Origin: JANYCG01 sp031397915
Lineage (GTDB): Bacteria > Pseudomonadota > Gammaproteobacteria > Burkholderiales > Burkholderiaceae_C
DNA length: 16,704 nucleotides
Direction: 5' to 3'
NCBI GenBank assembly: GCA_031397915.1
Contig: JANNMM010000048.1
Span: 1 to 16,704 of the forward strand
Shown here: one piece after another, positions 5,775 through 13,926 of the stretch
Position numbering within the stretch: the stretch's first letter is position 1
How the letters are laid out: every line of letters starts with the position of its first letter
Translations under genes and position numbers: made by a program
Notes under the pieces: model-generated
Told to the model about the DNA's origin: nothing
Databases searched by the model: none
Seen by the model: the letters and a program-made list of their open reading frames with translations, nothing else

Positions 5775-7587
5775 ATGCCCAGCTACACACCGCCGATCCG
5801 TGACATGCAATTTGTGATGCACGAGCTTTTGCACGTGGTGGACGACTTCAAAGCCATCCCGAAACACGCCGACATCGACGCCGACACCATCAACGCGGTG
5901 CTCGAAGGGGCTGGCCAATTCGCCGCCAAAGTGGCGTTTCCGCTGAACATCAGCGGCGACACCGAAGGCTGCAAGCTCGACCCGAGAACCCATGAAGTCA
6001 CCACACCCAAGGGGTTTCAAAGCGGCCTACAAACAGTTCGTCCAGGGGGGCTGGCCGGCCTTGAGCTGTGACCCGGCCTTCGGTGGCCAGGGCTTGCCGC
6101 TGGTGGTCAACCAGTGTTTGTATGAAATGCTCAACAGCGCCAACCAGGCATGGGGCATGTACCCCGGCCTCACGCACGGTGCCTATGCCGCGCTGCGCAC
6201 CTACGGCACACCCGAGCAGCAGGCCACCTACCTGCACAAGATGACCAGCGGCGAATGGACCGGCACCATGTGCCTGACCGAACCGCATTGCGGCACCGAC
6301 CTCGGGCTGATGCGCACCAAAGCAGAAGCGCTGCCTGACGGCACCTACAAAATCACCGGCAACAAGATCTTCATCAGCGCCGGTGAACACGACATGGCCG
6401 ACAACATCATCCACCTCGTGCTGGCCCGCCTCACAGACGCGCCCCCCGGCATCAAGGGGGTGAGCCTCTTCATCGTGCCCAAATTCAATGTCAACAAGGA
6501 TGGCACGCTGGGCAGCCGCAATGGCATCTACTGCGGCGGCCTGGAACACAAGATGGGCATTCACGGCAACGCCACCGCGCAGATCGTGATCGACGGCGCC
6601 ATCGGCACCCTCGTCGGGCAACCCAACAAAGGCATGCAGGCGATGTTTGTGATGATGAACTCGGCGCGTCTGGGGGTGGGCAACCAGTCGCTGGGCCTCA
6701 CTGAAGTGGCCTACCAGAATGCGCTGGTTTATGCCAAGGACCGCATCCAGATGCGCTCGCTCTCCGGCCCCAAAGCCAAAGACAAACCGGCCGACCCGAT
6801 CATCGTGCACCCCGACGTGCGCAAGATGCTGCTCACCGCCCGCGCCTACGCCGAAGGGGGCCGCGCCCTGGCCATTTATTGCGCGGTGCTGCTGGAGAAA
6901 GAGCACTACCACCCCGACGAAAAGGTGCGCAAGGACAGCGGCGAGATGTTGTCCATGCTCACGCCGATCGTCAAGGCCTTTCTCACCGACAACGGCTTTG
7001 AAGCCACCACGATGTGCCAGCAGGTGTTTGGCGGCCACGGCTACATCAAGGAATGGGGCATGGAGCAGTTTGTGCGGGATGCGCGCATCAACATGATCTA
7101 CGAAGGCACCAACACCATTCAGGCGCTGGATTTGCTGGGCCGCAAGATCCTCGGCAACAACGGCGCCACGCTGAAGAAGTTCGGCAAACTCATCGGTGCG
7201 CTGGTGGAAGAAGAGGGCGTGAACGAAAAGATGTCCGAGTTCATCACGCCCATCGCCGTCCTGGGCGACCAGATGACCAAGTTCACCACCGAGCTGGGCT
7301 TCAAGGGCATGCAGGACGCCGACGAAGTGGGCGCGGCCGCGGTTGACTACCTGCGTGTGGCTGGCCACCTGGTGTTTGGCTACTTCTGGGCACGCATGGC
7401 ACAAGTGGCACTGCGTGAAATTGCCGCGGCTGAAGCAGAAAAACGAGCCGCCGACCCGTTTTACCTGGCCAAGTTGCAAACCGCACGTTTCTATTTCGCC
7501 AAACTGTTTCCTCAAACGGCAACGCTGATGCGCACCGCGCGCGCTGGCGCTAAAGTGCTGCTCGACACAGAGGCCGTGTTTGCCTGA
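5775..7587 (+). CDS. Acyl-CoA dehydrogenase with C-terminal extension, reading frame broken by a +1 base near 6015-6017
   Basis: Two overlapping frames make one enzyme. Frame 1 (5775-6071) gives MPSYTPPIRDMQFVMHELLH through THEVTTPKGF and then turns to nonsense. The next frame (open from 5992 to 7587) continues with FKAAYKQFVQGGWPALS. Removing one T from TTT at 6015-6017 restores a 603-residue protein, the usual size of the FadE-like group with the extra C-terminal domain. Visible are MCLTEPHCGTDLG (FAD/substrate loop), KIFISAGEHDM, FGGHGYIKEWG and IYEGTNTIQALDL, where Glu at restored residue ~443 is the predicted catalytic base. It would oxidise acyl-CoA to trans-2-enoyl-CoA, passing electrons to ETF. 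Everything except one base looks conserved, so this is either a sequencing error or a very recent mutation. If real, translation from ATG 5992 would give a 531-residue protein lacking the N-terminal helical part. Confidence 0.9.
6011..6018 (+). other. Frameshift site in the acyl-CoA dehydrogenase gene (GGGGTTTC)
   Basis: In frame 1 the codons run AAG GGG TTT CAA AGC GGC. The family-consistent reading is AAG GGG TTC AAA GCG GCC TAC AAA, which needs one T fewer at 6015-6017. The site lies in two adjacent homopolymers (G4, T3), a common place for indel sequencing errors. The TTT-to-TTC slip would re-pair with the same tRNA-Phe, so a +1 translational slip is chemically possible, but no stop codon or rare codon follows to promote it. 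Confidence 0.88.
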
Positions 7588-7631
7588 TCTGTGCCATTTT
7601 GTATCCCCAACCCGATGAAACAGGAGACCTT

Positions 7632-8066
7632 ATGCAAACGACAGTGACAGCCCTCGTTCTGGCAGCCTTTTGCGGCTTTGCCAGCGCCCAGATGACGCCG
7701 GTGGGCAACTGGCACACCGTGGACGACAAGACCGGTGAAATCAAATCCGAAATACGCATCGTGGAAAGCGGTGGCGCGCTGAGCGGCAGTATCGCCAAGG
7801 TCTTGTCCAAAAACGCCAAGGCCGATGCGGTGTGTGACCACTGCACCGACGACCGCAAAGACAAACCGATGGTGGGTCTGCAGATCATCCGCGGGGGCAA
7901 GAAGCTCGACGACAAAGAGGTGTGGGAAGGCGGCCGCATCCTGGATCCGGAGAACGGCAAGACCTATGCGCTGCGCCTGACGCCGGTGGAAAGTGGCGCC
8001 AAACTCGAAGTGCGCGGCTCGATTGGTCCCTTTGGACGCACGCAAACCTGGGTTCGCGCCAAATAA
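7632..8066 (+). CDS. Secreted DUF2147-family protein
   Basis: 144 residues. ATG 7632 is chosen because AGGAGA lies 4 bases upstream and it opens directly on a signal peptide; the frame's earlier TTG codon lacks both. Residues 1-20 (MQTTVTALVLAAFCGFASAQ) form a short type I signal peptide with likely cleavage after ASA or ASAQ. The mature part has the DUF2147 pattern: PVGNWHTVDDKTGEIKSEIRI at 23-43, a CDHC pair (Cys68, Cys71), GGRILDPENGKTYAL at 100-114 and a final RTQTWVRAK. Its predicted location is periplasm or outside the membrane, which contrasts with its cytoplasmic beta-oxidation neighbours. No biochemical function is known to me for the family; a small beta-barrel fold is plausible. 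It sits 44 bases after the acyl-CoA dehydrogenase and 12 before the FadB-like gene. Confidence 0.88.
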   Translation: MQTTVTALVLAAFCGFASAQMTPVGNWHTVDDKTGEIKSEIRIVESGGALSGSIAKVLSKNAKADAVCDHCTDDRKDKPMVGLQIIRGGKKLDDKEVWEGGRILDPENGKTYALRLTPVESGAKLEVRGSIGPFGRTQTWVRAK

Positions 8067-8078
8067 TTCAGGAGTTCC

Positions 8079-10526
8079 ATGTCCCGTTTCAATGTGAAAA
8101 AAGTCGCCGTTTTGGGCGCCGGTGTGATGGGCGCGCAGATTGCGGCGCACCTGGTCAACGTCAAGGTGCCAGTCGTTTTGTTTGACCTCGCGTACGCACC
8201 CAAGGAAGGCGCACCGGTGTTGCCCGGTGGCAAAAATGCCATCGTGGTCAAAGCGGTTGATGGCCTCAAAAAGCTCAAGCCCTCGCCGCTGGGTGTGGCG
8301 CAGGACACCGACCTGATCGGCCACGCCAACTACGAGGAGCATCTGGAACAGCTCAAGGGCTGCGACCTGATCATCGAGGCCATCGCCGAACGCATGGACT
8401 GGAAGCTCGACCTCTACAAAAAGATTGCGCCCTTTGTGGCGTCGCACGCCATCGTGGCCTCCAACACCTCGGGCCTGTCCATCACCCAGCTGAGCGAGGC
8501 GTTGCCGTCTGAAATCAAGCCGCGTTTCTGCGGCATCCATTTCTTCAACCCACCGCGTTACATGGCTTTGGTTGAATTGATCAACACGCCGACGACCGAG
8601 CCACACATCCTCGACGACCTGGAAACCTTTGTGACCAGCACGTTGGGCAAAGGCGTGGTGCGTGCCAAGGACTCGCCGAACTTCATCGCCAACCGGGTCG
8701 GTATCGCCGGCATGCTGGCGACCATGAAAGAGGTTGAAAACCACGGTTTGACGTTTGACGTGGTCGACGACCTCACCGGCAAAAAGATGGGCCGCGCCAG
8801 CTCGGGCACCTTCCGCACGGCTGACGTGGTGGGGCTGGATACGATGGGCCACGTCATCAAGACCCTGCAGGACACCCTTAGCCTGGAGACCGACCCGTTT
8901 TACGCCAGCTTCGCCACGCCCGAGGTGTTGAAGACCCTGCTCGAGATGGGCAACCTGGGGCAAAAAACCAAAGCCGGCTTCTTCAAAAAGGTCGGCCGTG
9001 ACGTGTTGCGGTTTGACCTGGCCAGCAAATCCTATGTACCGGCCGGCGAGAAAGCCGACGAGGTCTACGCCCGCATGTTGAAGAAGCCGGCAGCCCAGCG
9101 CCTGAAGCTGCTGCGTGACAGCGAAGGCCCGCAGGGGCGCTTCCTCTGGGCCATTTTGCGCAACAGCTTTCATTACGCGGCGGTGCACTTGGGCAGCATT
9201 GCCGACAACGCGCGTGACGTGGACTTCTGCATGCGCTGGGGTTTTGGCATGGCGCAAGGCCCGTTTGAGCTGTGGCAGGAAGCCGGCTGGCTGGACGTGG
9301 CCAACATGATCAGGGAAGACATCGACGCGGGCAAAGCCCTGTGCAAGGCGCCGCTGCCCGATTGGGTGTTCAGTGGCCCGGTGGCGCAATCCAACGATGG
9401 CGCAGGCGGTGTGCACACGCCGCAAGGCTCCTGGAACCCGAGCACCGGCCAGTTCGTCGCTGTGCGCAGCCTGCCTGTCTACGCGCGCCAGCATTTTCCC
9501 GAATCGGTCCTGGGCGCCCATGCGCCGGCTGCCGAAACGGCGGGAACCACACTGCATGAAGACGAAGCCATCCGGCTGTGGGCGCTGCCCGGCAGTGGCG
9601 ACAGCGACGTCCTCATTGCCTCCATCAAGTCCAAGATGCACGCCATCGGCCCGGGTGTGGTGGAAGGCCTGGTGCGGGCGGTGGATCTGGCAGAAGCCGG
9701 CTACAAAGGCCTGGTGATCTGGTCGCCCGACGAGATGTTCTCCGTTGGCGCTGACCTGCAGGCCATGTTGCCGGCTTTCCTGATGGCCGGCGTCAGCGCG
9801 ATTGACGGCGCCGAGTTGGAGATGCAGCAGATGATGCTGCGACTGCGGTACGCCAGCGTGCCGGTGGTGTCGGCGGTGCGCGGGCTGGCGTTGGGCGGCG
9901 GCTGTGAACTGGCTGTGTATTCCAGCAAACGTGTGGTGGCGATGGAGAGTTACATCGGCTTGGTGGAGGTCGGTGTTGGTCTGGTGCCGGGCGCGGGGGG
10001 CCTGGCTTACATCGCGCGGCGTGCGGCGGAAAACGCGGCGCTGTCCACCGGCAAAGACCTTTTGCCCTTCCTCTCGGAGGGCTTCACCGCAGCCGCCATG
10101 GCCAAAGTGGGAACCAGCGCGCTGGAGTCGCGCAAATTGGGTTATTTGCTGGACAGTGACGTCGTCGTCGCGCACAAAGACGAGTTGTTGTTCACGGCGA
10201 TCAATGAAACCCGGGCGATGTATACCAACGGTTACCGCGCGCCCCACAAACGCCTGTTCCCTGTGGCCGGACGCGACGGCAAGGCAACAATTCTGGGCCA
10301 ATTGGTCAACCTGCGTGACGGCGGTTTTGCCAGCGGGCATGACTTCCACATCGCCTCCCTCATCGCGGGTGTAGTGACGGGCGGTGACGTTGACGCGGGC
10401 ACCCTGGTGAGCGAGGAATACCTGATGACGCTCGAGCGCAAGGCGTTTGGTTCACTGCTGACCCATCCCAAAACCCAGGAAAGAATCATGGGCATGATGA
10501 ACACCGGCAAACCGGTTCGCAATTGA
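8079..10526 (+). CDS. Fused 3-hydroxyacyl-CoA dehydrogenase / enoyl-CoA hydratase (FadN-type domain order)
   Basis: 815 residues; AGGAG ends 5 bases before the ATG. The N-terminal half is 3-hydroxyacyl-CoA dehydrogenase: GAGVMG at 13-18 binds NAD, SNTSGLSI and IHFFNPP follow, with His154 the likely catalytic base, then two C-terminal HAD domains. The crotonase domain is at the C-terminus (about 530-750): VRGLALGGGCEL with Glu610 and GLVEVGVGLVPGAGG with Glu630. These are 20 residues apart, like the two catalytic glutamates of mitochondrial hydratase, so hydratase activity should be intact. E. coli FadB has the reverse order (hydratase first); this order is that of Bacillus FadN, so I withhold the symbol fadB. 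It catalyses steps 2 and 3 of beta-oxidation and is expected to work with the thiolase 12 bases downstream. Confidence 0.93.
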   Translation: MSRFNVKKVAVLGAGVMGAQIAAHLVNVKVPVVLFDLAYAPKEGAPVLPGGKNAIVVKAVDGLKKLKPSPLGVAQDTDLIGHANYEEHLEQLKGCDLIIEAIAERMDWKLDLYKKIAPFVASHAIVASNTSGLSITQLSEALPSEIKPRFCGIHFFNPPRYMALVELINTPTTEPHILDDLETFVTSTLGKGVVRAKDSPNFIANRVGIAGMLATMKEVENHGLTFDVVDDLTGKKMGRASSGTFRTADVVGLDTMGHVIKTLQDTLSLETDPFYASFATPEVLKTLLEMGNLGQKTKAGFFKKVGRDVLRFDLASKSYVPAGEKADEVYARMLKKPAAQRLKLLRDSEGPQGRFLWAILRNSFHYAAVHLGSIADNARDVDFCMRWGFGMAQGPFELWQEAGWLDVANMIREDIDAGKALCKAPLPDWVFSGPVAQSNDGAGGVHTPQGSWNPSTGQFVAVRSLPVYARQHFPESVLGAHAPAAETAGTTLHEDEAIRLWALPGSGDSDVLIASIKSKMHAIGPGVVEGLVRAVDLAEAGYKGLVIWSPDEMFSVGADLQAMLPAFLMAGVSAIDGAELEMQQMMLRLRYASVPVVSAVRGLALGGGCELAVYSSKRVVAMESYIGLVEVGVGLVPGAGGLAYIARRAAENAALSTGKDLLPFLSEGFTAAAMAKVGTSALESRKLGYLLDSDVVVAHKDELLFTAINETRAMYTNGYRAPHKRLFPVAGRDGKATILGQLVNLRDGGFASGHDFHIASLIAGVVTGGDVDAGTLVSEEYLMTLERKAFGSLLTHPKTQERIMGMMNTGKPVRN

Positions 10527-10538
10527 TAAAGGCATGAC

Positions 10539-11744
10539 ATGAAACAAATTCAGGACGCCTACATCGTTGCTGCCACCCGAACGCCCATTGGGCGCTCACA
10601 CCGCGGCTTTTTCAAAAACATGCGTCCAGACGACTTGCTGGCTGTCGCCTTGAAATCAGCCCTGGCGCAGGTGCCGGGGCTCGACCCCAAAGCCATTGAA
10701 GACATCATTTGCGGCTGCGCCATCCCGGAGGCGCAACAGGGCCTCAACGTGGCCCGCATCGGTGCAATCCTGGCGGGACTGCCCAACAGCGTGGGCGGCA
10801 TCACGGTGAACCGTTTTTGCGCGTCCGGCCTGTCGGCCGTGCAAATGGCGGCTGACCGCATCCGCGTGGGTGAAGCCGAGGTGATGATCGCCGCCGGCGT
10901 TGAGAGCATGAGCATGGTGCCGATGATGGGCAATGCGCCCAGCCTCTCCCCCGCCATTTTCAGCAACACCGACGACGTGGAGAGTTACGGCATCGCCTAC
11001 GGCATGGGGCTTACCGCCGAAAAGGTGGCAACCCAGTGGAAGATCAGCCGTGACGCGCAGGACGAGTTCGCCTACCGCTCCCACATGAAGGCGCTTGCCG
11101 CCATGAAGGCCGGCGATTTTGCAGGTGAAATTACACCCGTCGAAGTAGCAGACCGCCAAGTCGATCTGGACAGCGCTGAAGTCACGGTCAAGTCTCGCAC
11201 TGTGCGCCTGGACGAAGGCGCACGCCCCGACACCACGGTGGAGGGTCTGGGAAAACTCAAAACCGTTTTCGCTGCGCGCGGCTCGGTCACGGCCGGCAAC
11301 AGCTCGCAAACTTCGGATGGCGCCGGGGCCCTGATTCTGGCCAGCGAGTCAGCCGTGAAACGCTTCGGCCTGAAGCCGCTGGCCCGTTTTGTGAGTTACG
11401 CCAGCCGGGGTGTGCCGCCGCACCTGATGGGCATCGGTCCGATCGAGGCCATTCCGGCGGCCCTGCGTTACGCCGGGCTGAAGCAGGACGACATCGACTG
11501 GTTTGAACTGAACGAAGCCTTTGCAGCGCAGTCGTTGGCCGTCATCAACACGCTGGGCCTGAACGGCGACAAGGTCAACCCGATGGGTGGCGCGATTGCG
11601 CTGGGGCATCCGCTGGGTGCCACCGGCGCCATCCGCGCGGCGACTGTCGTGCATGCCTTGCAACGCAAGAGCCTGCGCTACGGCATGGTCACGATGTGTG
11701 TCGGTATGGGGCAGGGCGCCGCCGGCATATTTGAGCGGGTTTGA
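10539..11744 (+). CDS. Acetyl-CoA C-acyltransferase (3-ketoacyl-CoA thiolase)
   Basis: A complete 401-residue thiolase. The acylated nucleophile Cys94 is in NRFCASGL, His357 is in GHPLGATG and the second cysteine, Cys387, is in MCVGMGQG. NEAFAAQ and GGAIALGHP complete the family signature. It cleaves 3-ketoacyl-CoA with CoA to acetyl-CoA and a chain two carbons shorter, the last step of the cycle. AAAGG at 10528-10532 serves as the ribosome site, 6 bases before ATG 10539. Gene order directly after the FadN-type protein is the classic trifunctional pairing. The degradative (FadA/FadI-like) rather than biosynthetic acetyl-CoA acetyltransferase role is inferred from context; sequence alone does not fix chain length. 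Confidence 0.94.
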   Translation: MKQIQDAYIVAATRTPIGRSHRGFFKNMRPDDLLAVALKSALAQVPGLDPKAIEDIICGCAIPEAQQGLNVARIGAILAGLPNSVGGITVNRFCASGLSAVQMAADRIRVGEAEVMIAAGVESMSMVPMMGNAPSLSPAIFSNTDDVESYGIAYGMGLTAEKVATQWKISRDAQDEFAYRSHMKALAAMKAGDFAGEITPVEVADRQVDLDSAEVTVKSRTVRLDEGARPDTTVEGLGKLKTVFAARGSVTAGNSSQTSDGAGALILASESAVKRFGLKPLARFVSYASRGVPPHLMGIGPIEAIPAALRYAGLKQDDIDWFELNEAFAAQSLAVINTLGLNGDKVNPMGGAIALGHPLGATGAIRAATVVHALQRKSLRYGMVTMCVGMGQGAAGIFERV

Positions 11745-11779
11745 CTGAGGCAGCACACAAAGACGCCACAAGGTTTTTA

Positions 11780-12589
11780 ATGGCTGCGCATGTGTTTGAC
11801 GATGCCGTGGCGCTGGCCCGCCAAGCTGACGGCAGTTTCATCGGCCAGACCAGCCCTGCCTATGCCAACATGGTTGGGCCTTATGGCGGCATCACGGCGG
11901 CGCAAGCCCTCAACGCGGTGATGCAACACCCCGACCGGCTTGGTGAACCGGTCTCGTTCACGGTCAATTTCGCGGCTGCGCTGGCCGAAGGCGCCTTTGT
12001 CGCCGTGGCGCGGCCCGCCCGCACCAACCGCTCCACACAACACTGGATCGTGGAGTTTTTACAGCAAGGCCAAACCGTGTTGACTGCCACCGCCGTCACG
12101 GCCAAGCGGCGCGATACGTGGAGCCTGAACGAAGCGGTTTTCCCCACCGTGCCCACTGTGGAACAGTTGTCGCCGCTGGTGCGCAACGCCCCCATGGCCT
12201 GGGTCAACCGGTATGAAATGCGCTACATCACCGGCTCCTTTCCGCAGGCGTGGGACGGCGAAGACTCGGGCCGCAGCCTCTCCCAGCTGTGGGTGCGCGA
12301 TGCCGAGCCCCGGGCGCTGGACTTCTGCTCGCTAACGGCGCTGGCCGATGTGTTTTTTCCGCGCGTGTACGTGCGCAGAAGCAAACGTGTGCCCATCGGT
12401 ACCGTGTCGATGACGGTGTATTACCATGCGGACCAGGGCCAGATTTCCCGAACCGGTGCGGGATACTTGCTTGGCCAGGCCCAGGCACAGGCCTTTCGCA
12501 ACGGCTTTTTTGACCATACCGCGCAAATGTGGAATGAGGCTGGCGAATTGCTGGTGACCTCCCACCAACTGGTGTACTACAAAGAATGA
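11780..12589 (+). CDS. Acyl-CoA thioesterase, double-hotdog (TesB-like) family
   Basis: 269 residues from ATG 11780, which has AAGG 7 bases upstream (11770-11773 area). TTG 11741, overlapping the thiolase stop, would add 13 residues and is less likely. The first hotdog domain shows YANMVGPYGGITAAQALNAV (28-47) and SFTVNFAAALAEG. The second has LDFCSLTALADVFFPR (180-195), GTVSMTVYYHAD (207-218) and HTAQMWNEAGELLVTSHQLVYYKE. By analogy with TesB, Asp190, a Ser/Thr in GTVSMT and Gln249 are candidate catalytic residues. It would hydrolyse acyl-CoA to free acid and CoA, perhaps relieving CoA trapping during beta-oxidation. Its stop overlaps the next gene's start (ATGA). Confidence 0.87.
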   Translation: MAAHVFDDAVALARQADGSFIGQTSPAYANMVGPYGGITAAQALNAVMQHPDRLGEPVSFTVNFAAALAEGAFVAVARPARTNRSTQHWIVEFLQQGQTVLTATAVTAKRRDTWSLNEAVFPTVPTVEQLSPLVRNAPMAWVNRYEMRYITGSFPQAWDGEDSGRSLSQLWVRDAEPRALDFCSLTALADVFFPRVYVRRSKRVPIGTVSMTVYYHADQGQISRTGAGYLLGQAQAQAFRNGFFDHTAQMWNEAGELLVTSHQLVYYKE

Positions 12590-13320
12590 ACAAAACCGCC
12601 CTGATCATCGGCGCCGGCGACGCAACCGGCGGCGCGGTGGCGCGGCGTTTTGCCCGCGAAGGATTCACCGCCTGCGTCACGCGGCGCAGCCTCGACAAAC
12701 TGCAGCCCCTGGTGGACCAGATCCAGGCCGATGGCGGCACCTGCCACGGCTTTGCCTCCGATGCCCGCAAGGAAGAAGAGGTGGTGGCGCTGGTCGAACA
12801 GATCGAGTCAACGATCGGCCCGATCGAGGTGTTGGTCTTCAACATTGGCGCCAATGCGCCGGCGAGCATCCTCGAGGAAACCGCGCGTAAATATTTCAAG
12901 ATTTGGGAGATGGCCTGCTTCAGTGGTTTCCTAAATGGCCGCGAGGTGGCCAAACGCATGGTGCGCCGCGCCTCAAAAGAGCGGCACCAAAGCATCATCT
13001 TCACGGGCGCCACGGCCTCGTTGCGCGGCTCGGCCAATTTTGCCGCCTTCGCCGGTGCCAAACATGCCCTGCGGGCGCTGGCGCAAAGCATGGCGCGCGA
13101 GTTGGGTCCCAGGGGCATCCATGTGGCGCACAGCATCATCGATGGCGCGATAGACACCGCCTTCATCCGCGACAATTTCCCTGAGCGTTATGCGATGAAA
13201 GCCGAAGACGGCATCCTGAACCCCGACCACATTGCCGACGCCTACGTGATGCTGCACCAGCAGCCGCGAGACGCGTGGACGCATGAGCTTGACCTTCGCC
13301 CCTACCTGGAAAAATTCTAA
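12586..13320 (+). CDS. Atypical SDR-family protein lacking the catalytic Tyr (FxxxK)
   Basis: 244 residues with an SDR fold but altered active site. The nucleotide motif is GAGDATGG (9-16) instead of GxxxGIG, and NNAG is replaced by NIGAN (86-90). In an ungapped comparison with the SDR at 1252-1992, ASLRGSANFAAF aligns with GSLKGLPNRSVY. Tyr is thus replaced by Phe155, Lys159 remains, and the catalytic Ser position holds Gly141. The rest (LRALAQSMARELGPRGIHVAHSIIDGAIDT) is strongly SDR-like. Conventional dehydrogenase activity is therefore doubtful; it may bind a nucleotide or acyl-CoA in a structural or regulatory role, or use another residue. It overlaps the thioesterase by 4 bases and precedes the HCCA-isomerase-like gene by 6, so it belongs to the operon. 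I recall similar FAxFAxAK proteins in Burkholderiales, suggesting a stable subfamily rather than decay. Confidence 0.85.
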   Translation: MNKTALIIGAGDATGGAVARRFAREGFTACVTRRSLDKLQPLVDQIQADGGTCHGFASDARKEEEVVALVEQIESTIGPIEVLVFNIGANAPASILEETARKYFKIWEMACFSGFLNGREVAKRMVRRASKERHQSIIFTGATASLRGSANFAAFAGAKHALRALAQSMARELGPRGIHVAHSIIDGAIDTAFIRDNFPERYAMKAEDGILNPDHIADAYVMLHQQPRDAWTHELDLRPYLEKF

Positions 13321-13326
13321 AAAACC

Positions 13327-13926
13327 ATGACGAAATCGTTGGACTTTTATTTTGACGTCGGCAGCCCGGCGGCCTACCTGGCCTACACGCAGCTGCCGAA
13401 AATCGCCGCCGAAACCGGCGCCACAATCAACTGGCAGCCGATGCTCTTGGGCGGCGTGTTCCAGGCCACGGGCAACAGTTCCCCCGCAGCCGTGCCCGCC
13501 AAAGGCAAATACATGTTTGGTGACCTGGAACGGTTCGCCAGGCGGTATGGCGTGCCTTTCAAACACAACCCGCACTTCCCGATCAACACCCTCATGCTGA
13601 TGCGCGGCGCGGTGGGCCTGCAACTGCGCCAGGACGAGCGCTTCGGCGCCTACGTCAAAGCTGTGTTTCAGGCAATCTGGGTCGATGGCAAAAACCTCAA
13701 CGACCTGGCCGTCACGGGCGCTGTACTGCACGCCGCCGGCTTTGATGCGGCGGGCATTCTGGCGCTGGTCAGCCAGCAAGACGTGAAAGACCGCCTCAAG
13801 GTGCTGACGCAACGGGCGGTAGAGCGTGGCATCTTTGGCGCGCCGACGATGTTTGTCGGCGAGCAGATGTTCTGGGGCCAGGACCGGCTGGATTTTGTTC
13901 GTGAAGCCCTGAAAGAATTGCCATGA
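13327..13926 (+). CDS. DsbA-family / 2-hydroxychromene-2-carboxylate isomerase-like (GST-kappa type) protein
   Basis: A complete 199-residue thioredoxin-fold protein. It opens LDFYFDVGSPAAYLAY, with Ser13 where kappa-class GST and HCCA isomerases place the glutathione-activating Ser, and no CxxC, so it is not a disulfide oxidase. The cis-Pro motif GIFGAPTMFVGEQMFWGQDRLDFV (about 168-191) is typical of the family. In naphthalene degraders the family isomerises hydroxychromene carboxylate using glutathione, but members are widespread in acyl-CoA and aromatic clusters with unproven roles. Here it sits 6 bases after the Tyr-less SDR and overlaps the next crotonase start by 4 bases. No aromatic-ring genes are visible in the window, so the naphthalene role is unlikely. 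The family is firm; its reaction here is unknown. Confidence 0.87.
   Translation: MTKSLDFYFDVGSPAAYLAYTQLPKIAAETGATINWQPMLLGGVFQATGNSSPAAVPAKGKYMFGDLERFARRYGVPFKHNPHFPINTLMLMRGAVGLQLRQDERFGAYVKAVFQAIWVDGKNLNDLAVTGAVLHAAGFDAAGILALVSQQDVKDRLKVLTQRAVERGIFGAPTMFVGEQMFWGQDRLDFVREALKELP

Noticed and set aside
6011..6018. Classic -1 programmed frameshift heptamer
   Set aside because: GGGGTTTC does not fit X XXY YYZ in the zero frame, and the needed shift is +1, not -1.
5998..7515. 505-codon minus-strand frame opposite the acyl-CoA dehydrogenase
   Set aside because: Same antisense artefact, with no motif or ribosome site.
7512..10349. 945-codon open frame on the minus strand opposite the FadN-type gene
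   Set aside because: It is antisense to a clearly homologous protein, has low-complexity His/Gln/Arg/Ala-rich composition and no recognisable domain; GC-rich codon usage suppresses antisense stops.
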